Assembly: GCA_900316285.1 (NCBI GenBank)
Contig: ONCG01000018.1
Coordinates: forward strand, 1-64,000
DNA length: 64,000 nucleotides
Direction of reading: 5' to 3'
From: an uncultured Prevotellaceae bacterium
Lineage (GTDB): Bacteria > Bacteroidota > Bacteroidia > Bacteroidales > Bacteroidaceae
Part shown: in pieces, positions 14,680-22,564 of the stretch
How positions within the stretch are numbered: the first letter of the stretch is position 1
Layout: each line of letters starts with the position of its first letter
Notes under the pieces: generated by a model
Told to the model about the DNA's origin: nothing
The model's database searches: none
What the model saw: the letters and a program-made list of their open reading frames with translations, nothing else
Program-made: the position numbers and the translations under genes

Positions 14680-15672
14680 ATGAAAAGAACAATAGCCATC
14701 GTCTGTGGTGGTGATTCTTCAGAACACGACGTCTCTTTGCGCTCCGCACAGGGACTCTACTCTTTCTTCGACCATGATCGCTACGATGTCTATATCGTTG
14801 ATGTGAAAGACACCGACTGGCATGTGAACCTGCCCGATGGCACCACACAGCGGATTGACAAGAACGGCTTCTCGTTCAAGCTTGATGGAAAAACCGTGTG
14901 GTTCGACTATGCCTATATCACCATCCACGGCACACCGGGCGAGAATGGCATCATGCAAGGATATTTCGACCTGCTCCATGTGCCTTATTCCACCAGTTCG
15001 GTACTCGTTGAGGCGCTGACGTTCGATAAGTTTGCGCTGAACAACTACATGCGTGCCTTCGGTGTGACGGTGGCAGATAGCATTCTGTTGCGTCGTGGTG
15101 AGGAAGACAAATACACCGAGGAAGAGATTGAACAGCGACTGGGCATGCCCTGCTTCGTGAAGCCTACCGCCGACGGAAGCAGCTTTGGTGTGTCGAAGGT
15201 GAAGAATGCCGACCAGCTGGCACCGGCCCTGCGCAATGCGTTTATGGAGTGCGAACAGGTGATGATTGAGCAATATTTGGATGGAACCGAGGTCACCGTG
15301 GGCTGTTACAAGACAAAGGAGAAGTCGGTGGTGTTCCCCGTCACCGAGGTGGTCACCTCCAATGAGTTCTTCGACTACGATGCGAAGTACAACGGTCAGG
15401 TGCAAGAGATCACGCCGGCTCGCATCTCGTCCGAGCTCACTGCCGCCCTGCAGGCCGAGACATCGCGCATCTACGACATCCTGCATTGCAACGGTATCAT
15501 CCGCATCGACTACATCGTCACGAAGAACCCCGATGGCTCAGACCGTATCAATATGCTTGAAGTCAACACCACTCCTGGCATGACCGCCACCAGTTTCATT
15601 CCTCAGCAAGTACGTGCCGCCGGCCTTGACATCAAGGATGTGCTGACGGAGATCGTGGAAAACCAGTTCTAG
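14680..15672 (+). CDS. ddl: D-alanine--D-alanine ligase
   Basis: A 330-residue ATP-grasp enzyme making D-Ala-D-Ala for peptidoglycan. Seen: MKRTIAIVCGGDSSEHDVSL at the N-terminus, the omega-loop and ATP-site stretch KPTADGSSFGVSKV, and the Mg-binding end INMLEVNTTPGMTATS. An alternative ATG three codons upstream (14671) is possible. It follows rluD by 62 bp in the PASTA operon, linking the operon to wall synthesis. Confidence 0.95.
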   Translation: MKRTIAIVCGGDSSEHDVSLRSAQGLYSFFDHDRYDVYIVDVKDTDWHVNLPDGTTQRIDKNGFSFKLDGKTVWFDYAYITIHGTPGENGIMQGYFDLLHVPYSTSSVLVEALTFDKFALNNYMRAFGVTVADSILLRRGEEDKYTEEEIEQRLGMPCFVKPTADGSSFGVSKVKNADQLAPALRNAFMECEQVMIEQYLDGTEVTVGCYKTKEKSVVFPVTEVVTSNEFFDYDAKYNGQVQEITPARISSELTAALQAETSRIYDILHCNGIIRIDYIVTKNPDGSDRINMLEVNTTPGMTATSFIPQQVRAAGLDIKDVLTEIVENQF

Positions 15673-15682
15673 GCGCTTCGCG

Positions 15683-16153
15683 CAGGTAACAGGTAATAGG
15701 TAATAGGTTTGATTACTTTGGCTAGTTGATTATGGTTCTATCGAGGGCAAAGAGCATCATGGAAATAAAGTCTGAAGCTTTTTCCGAAAGAATTATCAAA
15801 CTTCATGATTATCTTCTTAACGTGAAGCATGAGAAAGTCATTTCAAATCAAATATACCGAAGTGGTACAAGTATTGGAGCCAACATTGCAGAAAGTCGAT
15901 ATGCACAAAGCGATCCAGACTTTGTAAGCAAGTTGAGCATAGCTCTGAAAGAAGCTAATGAAACATGCTATTGGTTAAACTGTCTTGGCAGAAGAAACAT
16001 CATTGACCAACAAGGTCACCAATCCATGCTTAATGATGCTACCGAATTAGTTAAAATCCTAATATCAGCCATCAAAACAAAAAAGAAGAATATGGCAAAG
16101 GGTGACGATAACAACGAGGGGTAATCATACCTATTACCTGTTACCTATTACCT
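15683..16153 (+). mobile_element. Inverted-repeat cassette carrying an S23 gene, copy 2
   Basis: The arms are built from GGTAATA/GGTAACA words: left 15683-15709, right 16129-16153 (CCTATTACCTGTTACC). The inner edges are TTGATTAC (15709-15716) and GGGTAATCAT (16119-16128). The S23 stop codon TAA lies inside the right edge. The arms have no similarity to those of the 5.2 kb cassette, although the edges do. The cassette splits ddl from the acyltransferase gene. Confidence 0.7.
15732..16124 (+). CDS. Four-helix-bundle protein, S23 family, second copy
   Basis: A 130-residue paralogue of the protein at 5300-5671: MEIKSEAFSERIIKLHDYLL, SGTSIGANIAESRYAQSDPD and FVSKLSIALKEANETCYW align directly with it. 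The C-terminus ends in a hydrophilic GDDNNEG whose stop codon is in the cassette edge. The function is unknown. The start at 15732 is chosen by alignment with copy 1; the first ATG of the frame is two codons earlier. Confidence 0.85.
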   Translation: MVLSRAKSIMEIKSEAFSERIIKLHDYLLNVKHEKVISNQIYRSGTSIGANIAESRYAQSDPDFVSKLSIALKEANETCYWLNCLGRRNIIDQQGHQSMLNDATELVKILISAIKTKKKNMAKGDDNNEG

Positions 16154-16166
16154 AAAAAATTTTTTT

Positions 16167-17384
16167 ATGGAAAAAATTTTTGATGAAATCCGGCCTTATG
16201 AGGCGAGTGAAATGAAGCAAGCCTTCGAGGAGTTGCTTGATGATAGACAGTTCAACCTTGTCTTGAAGGGCTTCGCACCATGGTTGCCGAAGGGTTTGCG
16301 CAAGGGAGTGCTGCGACTGGCCTTCACGGGTGTGAAGACGCCGCTCGATTTCCAGCTGCGATTCATGAAGCCTGTGGTGAAATACATCATCCGCAAGCAC
16401 ACCAATGGCTGCCGCTTCGACGATGGCGCGCTGAAAGGCTTCGACTCGAAGACGCTTCAGAACAAGTCGCCGCGCACCTCGCAAGACGACTCGTCGCCTC
16501 GCTATACCTTCGTCAGCAACCATCGCGACATCGTACTCGACTCGGCATTCCTCGACGTGTTGCTCGTAGAAAGCGGATATCCCACGACGGTGGAGATTGG
16601 CATCGGCGACAACTTGCTCATCTATCCGTGGATCAAACGCCTCGTGCGCATGAACAAGGCGTTCACCGTGCGTCGCTCGCTCACGCCGCGTGCCATGCTT
16701 GAGTCGAGTCAGCTCATGAGCAAATACATTCACTATGCCGTGAACACGAAGCGCGAGAACATCTGGATTGCACAGCGCGAAGGCCGCGCCAAGGATAGCG
16801 ACGACCGCACGCAGGATGCCGTATTGAAGATGCTCGCCATGGGAGGTGAAGGGAGTCCTGCCGACCGGCTGCGCGACTTGAACATCGTGCCGCTCACCAT
16901 CTCTTACGAATACGACCCCTGTGACTATCTGAAGGCGCAGGAGTTCCAGCAGAAACGCGACAACCCCGCGTTCAAGAAGAGCCGTCAGGACGATCTCGAC
17001 AACATGAAGACCGGCATCTTCGGCTATAAAGGTCGTGTCGTCTACCGTTGTGCTACACCCATCAACACATGGATTGATGAACTCGCCTCGCTGCCCAAGA
17101 CCGAGTTCTATTCCGCCCTTGCCCATCGCATCGATACGGAGTTGCACCAGGGCTACGAGCTTTTCCCCTGCAACTACATCGCCCTCGACATGCTTAATGG
17201 CAACCTCGACCAGACCGAACACTACTCAGAAGCCGACGTGGCTAACTTCGAGCAGTATCTCACCGCGCAGCTTGCCAAAGTGTCATTGCCCAACAAGGAC
17301 GAGGCATTCCTGCGCGAGCGCATCCTCACGATGTATGCCAACCCGCTGCGCAACCATCTGCAAAGTAACAAAGCAACAGACTAA
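16167..17384 (+). CDS. PlsB/PlsC-like acyltransferase
   Basis: A 405-residue protein with an acyltransferase core: FVSNHRDIVLDSAFL (the His/Asp catalytic block), a central MNKAFTVRRSLTPRAML, and IAQREGRAKDSDD corresponding to the EGxR substrate motif. It probably transfers an acyl chain to a glycerophosphate-type or other lipid acceptor at the inner membrane; the precise substrate is unknown. No membrane helix is obvious. Its last codons and TAA lie in the left arm of the next inverted repeat (17361-17395). Confidence 0.7.
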   Translation: MEKIFDEIRPYEASEMKQAFEELLDDRQFNLVLKGFAPWLPKGLRKGVLRLAFTGVKTPLDFQLRFMKPVVKYIIRKHTNGCRFDDGALKGFDSKTLQNKSPRTSQDDSSPRYTFVSNHRDIVLDSAFLDVLLVESGYPTTVEIGIGDNLLIYPWIKRLVRMNKAFTVRRSLTPRAMLESSQLMSKYIHYAVNTKRENIWIAQREGRAKDSDDRTQDAVLKMLAMGGEGSPADRLRDLNIVPLTISYEYDPCDYLKAQEFQQKRDNPAFKKSRQDDLDNMKTGIFGYKGRVVYRCATPINTWIDELASLPKTEFYSALAHRIDTELHQGYELFPCNYIALDMLNGNLDQTEHYSEADVANFEQYLTAQLAKVSLPNKDEAFLRERILTMYANPLRNHLQSNKATD

Positions 17385-17538
17385 TAAGGTAACAGAAAGT
17401 ACACATGAAGCGGAACGTCAGAACAGTATGTGTGAGGAGTAGCTTGGTAACCTTGTTCTTTCTCCACTACGTTACGAAAGCGAGCAAGCTCGTGGTCCTT
17501 TGTTACCTTGTTACCTTGTCACTTTGTCTTTTTGTCAC
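17361..17538. repeat. Imperfect inverted repeat overlapping two coding ends (GTAACAAAG arms)
   Basis: The left arm (17361-17395) is made of CAAAGTAACAAAGCAACAG-like words and includes the acyltransferase stop codon. The right arm (17497-17538), with TTGTTACCTTGTTACCTTG, encodes part of the signal peptide of the following lipoprotein. Between them is TTTCTCCACTACGTTACGAA, related to motifs at 4.20 and 25.08 kb. Confidence 0.5.
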
Positions 17539-18196
17539 GTCGTGCAGCACTGAGAGCTACGACACGGGCGACGGCGATTACAGCTATCTGCGTGCCGACT
17601 TCTGCGAGATTCACACCGCTGGGACGAAGCAGGTTGACTATGCCATCAGCGACGATGGTGAGCGAATCAGCTTCGGGAAAACGCTCAACGTGAAGTGGGC
17701 GGAGGGAACAGACACGCTCTATCGCGCCTTGCTCTACTACAACCGCCTGCCCGACGCCGCCAAGGCACTCAGCCTGCAGCCCGTCTATGTGCTCAGACCG
17801 AAAGCACCCGCCAGCGTAGAGAACCCGCACTACGACCCAGTGGCTTTCGAGAGTGCGTGGATGAGCACTTGCCAGCGCACCGACCTGACCATTGCCCTCG
17901 ACTCTGTGTCGCGCGAAGCTGTCACCCACTATCTGAACATCGCCTTCCTTGTGAAGACTGGTCAGCCCGACGATGAAACGGCTCGGCAGAGCATTGGCAT
18001 TACATCCGAACAGAACAGCGATGGCACTTGGCAGCTTACATTGCTCCACGACCAAGGCAGTGTGCCCCAGTACTACAGCACCCGTGTCTATGCCAGCATC
18101 CCATTGGCCGACAGCCAGTTGCAGCGTGGCATCATCTTCAACATCAACACCTACGACGGCCAGAAGAGTCGGGCTTTTTCGATAAGCCAAAAGTAA
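17405..18196 (+). CDS. NigD-like lipoprotein
   Basis: A 263-residue protein with a long N-terminal region ending in a lipobox-like LFVTSC, then a mature domain starting STESYDTGDGDYSYLRADFCEI. An OB-like first half and a beta-sandwich second half with YYSTRVYASIPLADSQL fit NigD-like proteins of Bacteroidetes, whose role is unknown; the match is by eye and moderate. The signal peptide is odd: about 35 extra residues precede the lipobox, and both they and the hydrophobic segment are encoded by inverted-repeat DNA. The native start may have been replaced by repeat sequence. Confidence 0.6.
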   Translation: MKRNVRTVCVRSSLVTLFFLHYVTKASKLVVLCYLVTLSLCLFVTSCSTESYDTGDGDYSYLRADFCEIHTAGTKQVDYAISDDGERISFGKTLNVKWAEGTDTLYRALLYYNRLPDAAKALSLQPVYVLRPKAPASVENPHYDPVAFESAWMSTCQRTDLTIALDSVSREAVTHYLNIAFLVKTGQPDDETARQSIGITSEQNSDGTWQLTLLHDQGSVPQYYSTRVYASIPLADSQLQRGIIFNINTYDGQKSRAFSISQK

Positions 18197-18266
18197 GATG
18201 ATTAGCCTGCTTAATCATTGAAAAGGTGCATGAATAGGAACTTTCAATCAATCCTTAACAATACCG

Positions 18267-18299
18267 AAACCGCCCCACTCACGAGAGTAGGGCGGTTTT
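18267..18299 (+). terminator. Intrinsic terminator after the PASTA-to-lipoprotein operon
   Basis: AAACCGCCC-CACTC-ACGA-GAGTA-GGGCGGTTTT forms a stable hairpin followed by TTTTCTTT, 70 bp after the lipoprotein stop codon. Confidence 0.85.
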
Positions 18300-18338
18300 C
18301 TTTGCATGCTATTCGTGTGGTGTTATGATTGCAGAGTA

Positions 18339-18576
18339 GTGCTTTTATCGATGCAGAGTCGTGCTTTCTTCGATGTAGAGCATTGCTTTCGTGGCAACGG
18401 ATGCATCGTTTCATGACGTAAAATCAGTTGTTTTAAAAAGTAATATATCATATATTGCAAAGTAATATATCATATATTACTTTGTGAAATAAGTTAAATT
18501 ACTTGATTAGAGCAATGCTTTAGGGTGATGAGAGGATTGCTCTGGCGTTGCAGGAGCATTACTATGAGCTTACAGG
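18339..18576. repeat. 22-bp-period array (GTGCTTT, then TAATATATCATATATTA, then AGCAATGCT themes)
   Basis: Units of 22 bp start at 18339, 18361 and 18383 (TGCTTT type). Two near-identical units at 18439 and 18461 contain the dyad GTAATATATCATATATTA. Further units start at 18511, 18533 and 18555 (AGCAATGCT type). The stretch between 18405 and 18438 is degenerate. No gene is seen between 18300 and 18930. Confidence 0.75.
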
Positions 18577-18638
18577 AGGCATGGCTTGGGAAATAAAAAA
18601 GGAATAATATAGCAGATGGCACAAGGACCTCCACAGTA

Positions 18639-18839
18639 AGACCCCAAAGGGGTCGCACTATGGTAACCGCAGGTCTTGACCTGCGGTGGGTGTAACTATG
18701 CAGGGGACGACTTCGAAGATGTCGCACAATAGCACCATTATTCTTGTTGTGCGACCCCGTCGGGGTCGTAGCCATGTAGATGCCTTACCCCGCAGGTCAA
18801 GACCTGCGGTTATGCATAGTGTGACCTCTCCGAGGTCCT
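18639..18839. repeat. About 200-bp compound palindromic repeat, copy 1
   Basis: A string of short palindromes in fixed order: AGACCCCAAAGGGGTC, CCGCAGGTCTTGACCTGCGG, GACGACTTCGAAGATGTC, GCGACCCCGTCGGGGTCG, then CCGCAGGTCAAGACCTGCGG and TGACCTCTCCGAGGTC. A second copy with the same order and high identity lies at 56881-57083. Both copies adjoin 22-bp arrays. No reading frame of note. Confidence 0.85.
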
Positions 18840-18933
18840 TTCTCTATTCATCTTTGTGCCATCTGCGATATCATTCCCAACAAAAAAAGGCACTAGAAAT
18901 TGAGATTCCTGATGAATAGTAAATATTTTTTTG

Positions 18934-18941
18934 TATCTTTG
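18934..18941 (+). promoter_or_regulatory. -7 promoter box upstream of the secreted putative glycosidase
   Basis: TATCTTTG, a full consensus match, lies inside the longest open frame (which begins at 18900), so translation must start further downstream. Confidence 0.65.
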
Positions 18942-19100
18942 CACCTGACACAGCTGGTTTGTGGCATCGTGACACCTTATCAAGAACATGAGCAAATCAT
19001 AGTACCTGTGTTGTTTGCATTTATGAGCATACCGTTTTCAATAATCAACCTGGCAGCGGAAGGAGGCGAGTTCGAAGCGAAGTGGAGTAGGAATCGCCGA

Positions 19101-21218
19101 ATGGTTGTATTTCTCCTATTGCTGTTGTCGCTCCCTATGGCAGCCCAGCGGGAGAAGACGACGTTTCAGACTTCTGCTCAGTGGAAGCCCACCACTGATG
19201 TGCGGGCCGATGCTGTCATGGTATATGGTGTCAGCGGCAACGGCCAGCATCCCTTCAGTGAGCGCGTGAGGTCGTGGCGCGAGCGTGGCTATACGACTCA
19301 TTTCATGACCGGAATAGCGTGGGGAGGATATCAGGATTATTTCACTGGGCAGTGGGATGGCCGGCAGCACCTTGACGAAGGGCAGAGGGAAATGCATGGC
19401 GATACGATATGGCATGGACGGATGGTGCCTTACATTGTGCCGACCAGGAACTATCTTGCATATTTCAAGGAGAAGCACATCAAGCCAGTCATCGACGAAG
19501 GCATCGATGCCATCTTCCTGGAGGAACCCGAGTTTTGGGCACGCGGCGGCTATAGCGAGTCGTTCAAGCGCGAGTGGCAGGAGTTCTACGGCTTCCCTTG
19601 GCAACCGCAACACGAGTCGGCAGAGAACACCTATCTATCGAACAAACTGAAATACCATCTGTATTACCGTGCCCTCGACGAGGCTTTCACCTTCGCAAAG
19701 GCCTACGGCAGGGAGAAAGGGATGAACGTGCGCTGCTACGTGCCGACACATTCGCTGCTCAACTATGCACAGTGGCAGATTGTCTCACCTGAGGCATCGC
19801 TGGCTTCGATGGCATCGTGCGACGGCTATATCGCACAAGTATGGACGGGAACATCGCGCGTACCTAATTATTATAATGGACAGCAGCGCGAGCGAGTGTT
19901 TGAAACGGCATTCCTGGAGTATGGATGTATGGAGTCGATGACGCGTCCCACGGGCAGAAAGATGTTTTTCCTGACCGACCCAATAGAGGACGGCGTCAGA
20001 GACTGGGATGACTATCGGCGCAATTATCAGGCCACGTTCACGGCTCAGTTGCTCTATCCGCAGATTGCCGACTATGAGATTATGCCTTGGCCCGACCGCA
20101 TCTACGAACGTCTCTACCCCGTCAGCGCCGGCAGTGAAGAGCGTGCCCACATCCCCCGTTTCTACTCCACTCAGATGCAGGTGATGGTGAATGCTCTTGG
20201 CGAGATGCCGCTATCGGCGAACAAGGTGAGCGGTTCGCATGGCGTCAGTGTGCTTATGGCCAACTCGCTGATGTTCCAACGGTCGCAGGAGCCTGTTGAG
20301 GGGTACGACGACCCGCAGTTGTCTAATTTCTTCGGTCTTGCCATGCCGTTGCTCAAACGGGGCGTGCCAGTCAGCATTACGCATCTGGAGAATACTGGCT
20401 ATCGTGACACATGGAAGGACGTTCGTGTGTTGCTGATGACCTATTCGAACATGAAACCTCTCGACCCCAAGGTTCATGAGGACATTGCACAGTGGGTGCA
20501 TGAAGGCGGACATCTCATCTATTGTGGGCGCGACGACGATGCCTTTCAGCACGTGAGGGAGTGGTGGAATCAGGCAGACAATCATTTCCGGGCGCCTTCA
20601 GCCCATCTCTTCTCGCTGATGCAGATGGGTGAAAGCCCTGCTGATGGCATCTATCATTACGGAAAAGGAACGGTTCGCGTGTTCCGGCAAGACCCTAAGG
20701 AGTTCGTGATGACGGCACATGCCGACAGCGAGTTGCTCCATGCCGTTGAAGAAGCATACGGACAGCTCGAACGTAAGAATTCCTTCGTGTTGCAACGGGG
20801 CTGCTATGTGCTGGCGGCCGTTGTTGATGAAGGCATCACCGATGAGCCATTGACACTCCGTGGAAACTATATCGACCTCTTCGATCCTGCCCTGCCACTC
20901 ATCAAACAGAAAACGGTGAAGCCGGGAGAGCAGGCATTCCTCTTCGACATCGACAAGGTTGCTGACCGCCGACTGCCACAAGTGATGGCTGCCGCCTCGC
21001 GACAATCTGACGAAGTGAGGACCAATCGGTCCTATTCGTTTGTGGCGAAGAGTCCTAAAAACACTGACAACGTGATGGCGATACTCCTTCCCAAGAAACC
21101 ACGGACGATTACCACGAATGCGCCTCATTATCAGTCGCATTGGGCAAAGAAGGAACATGTGCTGCACCTGCAGTTCGAAAACTCACCTGAGGGCGTTCGG
21201 TTCTTCATCGAGTGGTAA
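19101..21218 (+). CDS. Secreted protein, putative TIM-barrel glycoside hydrolase
   Basis: A 705-residue protein with signal peptide MVVFLLLLLSLPMAAQ, which together with the promoter sets the start at 19101. An upstream in-frame ATG at 19023 is less likely. The N-terminal half looks like a TIM barrel, with DAIFLEEPEFW on a strand end and RCYVPTHSLLNYAQW; the Glu pair is a possible catalytic site. The middle (about 420-540), including GVPVSITHLENTG and QWVHEGGHLIYCGRDD, resembles a glutamine-amidotransferase-like domain as found in GH42-type enzymes. I cannot name a GH family. It stands alone with its own promoter and terminator. Confidence 0.6.
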   Translation: MVVFLLLLLSLPMAAQREKTTFQTSAQWKPTTDVRADAVMVYGVSGNGQHPFSERVRSWRERGYTTHFMTGIAWGGYQDYFTGQWDGRQHLDEGQREMHGDTIWHGRMVPYIVPTRNYLAYFKEKHIKPVIDEGIDAIFLEEPEFWARGGYSESFKREWQEFYGFPWQPQHESAENTYLSNKLKYHLYYRALDEAFTFAKAYGREKGMNVRCYVPTHSLLNYAQWQIVSPEASLASMASCDGYIAQVWTGTSRVPNYYNGQQRERVFETAFLEYGCMESMTRPTGRKMFFLTDPIEDGVRDWDDYRRNYQATFTAQLLYPQIADYEIMPWPDRIYERLYPVSAGSEERAHIPRFYSTQMQVMVNALGEMPLSANKVSGSHGVSVLMANSLMFQRSQEPVEGYDDPQLSNFFGLAMPLLKRGVPVSITHLENTGYRDTWKDVRVLLMTYSNMKPLDPKVHEDIAQWVHEGGHLIYCGRDDDAFQHVREWWNQADNHFRAPSAHLFSLMQMGESPADGIYHYGKGTVRVFRQDPKEFVMTAHADSELLHAVEEAYGQLERKNSFVLQRGCYVLAAVVDEGITDEPLTLRGNYIDLFDPALPLIKQKTVKPGEQAFLFDIDKVADRRLPQVMAAASRQSDEVRTNRSYSFVAKSPKNTDNVMAILLPKKPRTITTNAPHYQSHWAKKEHVLHLQFENSPEGVRFFIEW

Positions 21219-21249
21219 AAGGTGGGAAACAAGATAGGAGTCGTCAGCA

Positions 21250-21283
21250 AAAAGGCTCGCCTGCATTCACAGACGAGCCTTTT
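21250..21283 (+). terminator. Intrinsic terminator between convergent genes
   Basis: AAAAGGCTCG (21250-21259) pairs with CGAGCCTTTT (21274-21283). A-rich and T-rich flanks on the two sides make it usable from both directions, serving the plus-strand secreted protein and the minus-strand tdh. Confidence 0.8.
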
Positions 21284-21321
21284 ATGTTTTCCGTGTGGAA
21301 AGATGCTATTTACATTACTTC

Positions 21322-22275
21322 CTACAGCAGTCGCTTGGAGAGTTGCTCAAGCATGTCGCGGGTCATCGCAGTGATGTCGTACTGCGGCTGCCAGTCCCAC
21401 TCGCTGCGGGCGGCGCTGTCGTCGAGGCGGTCGGGCCACGAGTCGGCGATGGCTTGCTTCAGTGGGTCTACGTCGTACTCCATCTCGAACTCCGGCTTAA
21501 ACTTCTTGATTTCGGCGAAGATGGTCTCGGGAGCAAAGCTCATCGATGCCACGTTGAAGCCGTTGTGGTGGATGAGGCGTGTGGGATCGGCCTCCATCAG
21601 CGAGATGGCGGCATGCAGGGCGTCGGGCATGTACATCATGTCCATGAGCGTTCCTTCCTTGATGGGGCACACGAACTTCTCGCCGCGCACGGCCGAGTAG
21701 AAGATGTCGACGGCGTAGTCGGTGGTGCCGCCGCCCGGAGGCGTCATGTAGGAGATGATGCCGGGGAAGCGCACCGAGCGTGTGTCGACGCCGTATTTAT
21801 GGAAGTAGTACTCTGAAAGCAGTTCGGTGGTCACCTTCGACACGCCATAGATGGTGCGCGGACGCTGTACGGTGTCCTGCGGGGTCATCATGCGCGGCGT
21901 TTCCGGTCCGAAGGAGCCGATGGAGCTGGGCGTAAAGACGGCGCAGTTGTGCTCGCGGGCCACTTCCAGAATGTTTAGAAGTCCGTCGATACCGATTCTC
22001 CATGCCAGCAATGGCTTACGCTCGGCCACCACCGAGAGCAGGGCAGCGAGGTTATAGATGCTGTCGATGTCGTACTGGCGCACCACTTCGGCAATCTGTT
22101 GGCCGTTGGTGACGTCAGCAATGGCCGAGGGACCTCCGTCGCGGAGTTCGCCTGTAGGCTCTGCACCAGGGATGTAACCTGCTACGACGTGCTCTGCACC
22201 GTAGCGTTTACGCAGTTCACGGGTCAGCTCACTACCAATCTGACCTGTCGACCCAATCACTAAGATATTCTTCAT
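21322..22275 (-). CDS. tdh: L-threonine 3-dehydrogenase, short-chain (epimerase-like) type
   Basis: A 317-residue NAD-dependent enzyme of the extended SDR group, oxidising L-threonine to 2-amino-3-ketobutyrate. Seen: GSTGQIGSEL Rossmann motif at residues 7-16, catalytic YGVSK (Tyr-x-x-x-Lys), and PGGGTTDYAVDIFY typical of this threonine dehydrogenase type. The start at 22275 is set by the GxxGxxG motif position. It is divergent from kbl, whose product takes the next step, so substrate and order fit. A leader of about 120 bp lies between its promoter and start. Confidence 0.88.
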   Translation of the reverse strand: MKNILVIGSTGQIGSELTRELRKRYGAEHVVAGYIPGAEPTGELRDGGPSAIADVTNGQQIAEVVRQYDIDSIYNLAALLSVVAERKPLLAWRIGIDGLLNILEVAREHNCAVFTPSSIGSFGPETPRMMTPQDTVQRPRTIYGVSKVTTELLSEYYFHKYGVDTRSVRFPGIISYMTPPGGGTTDYAVDIFYSAVRGEKFVCPIKEGTLMDMMYMPDALHAAISLMEADPTRLIHHNGFNVASMSFAPETIFAEIKKFKPEFEMEYDVDPLKQAIADSWPDRLDDSAARSEWDWQPQYDITAMTRDMLEQLSKRLL

Positions 22276-22397
22276 ATATTTTAAAGTGTTAGACGTTGGT
22301 ATTTTCATATCCGACCTTTTCCTTGCCTCGGCATCGTCCATACACGTTTGGCCTCTGCTCTCGGCAGCAAGAAACGTTGGTATTTCCTTTTCCGGCG

Positions 22398-22405
22398 CAA
22401 AATTA
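22398..22405 (-). promoter_or_regulatory. -7 promoter box for tdh
   Basis: CAAAATTA on the plus strand is TAATTTTG on the minus strand. The about 120-nt leader contains AAATACCAACGT twice, about 80 bp apart. Confidence 0.6.
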
Positions 22406-22487
22406 CTAAAAAGATGAAAGACGAAAGATGAAAGATGAAAGTTTTTTCGTTCGCTTTAACTTCTTTAACGTCTCGGAGGGTAGTTTA

Positions 22488-22510
22488 TTGAAATATATTT
22501 TGTTATTTTG
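22488..22510 (+). promoter_or_regulatory. Possible promoter of kbl
   Basis: TTATTTTGCAC near 22503-22513 resembles the -7 box but is one base short of TAnnTTTG. Short TAAACTAT-type repeats fill the leader to the start codon at 22565. Confidence 0.35.
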
Positions 22511-22564
22511 CACAACGAACTTTAAACTATCAACTTTAAACTATAAACTATAAACTCTTATATC

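Noticed and set aside
16152-17222. 356-codon minus-strand open frame
   Set aside because: Antisense shadow of the acyltransferase gene.
18900-19100. N-terminal extension of the secreted putative glycosidase
   Set aside because: The -7 promoter box lies within it, and the signal peptide begins only at 19101.
22275-22400. Riboswitch in the tdh leader
   Set aside because: Only a direct repeat is seen; no known riboswitch core could be recognised.
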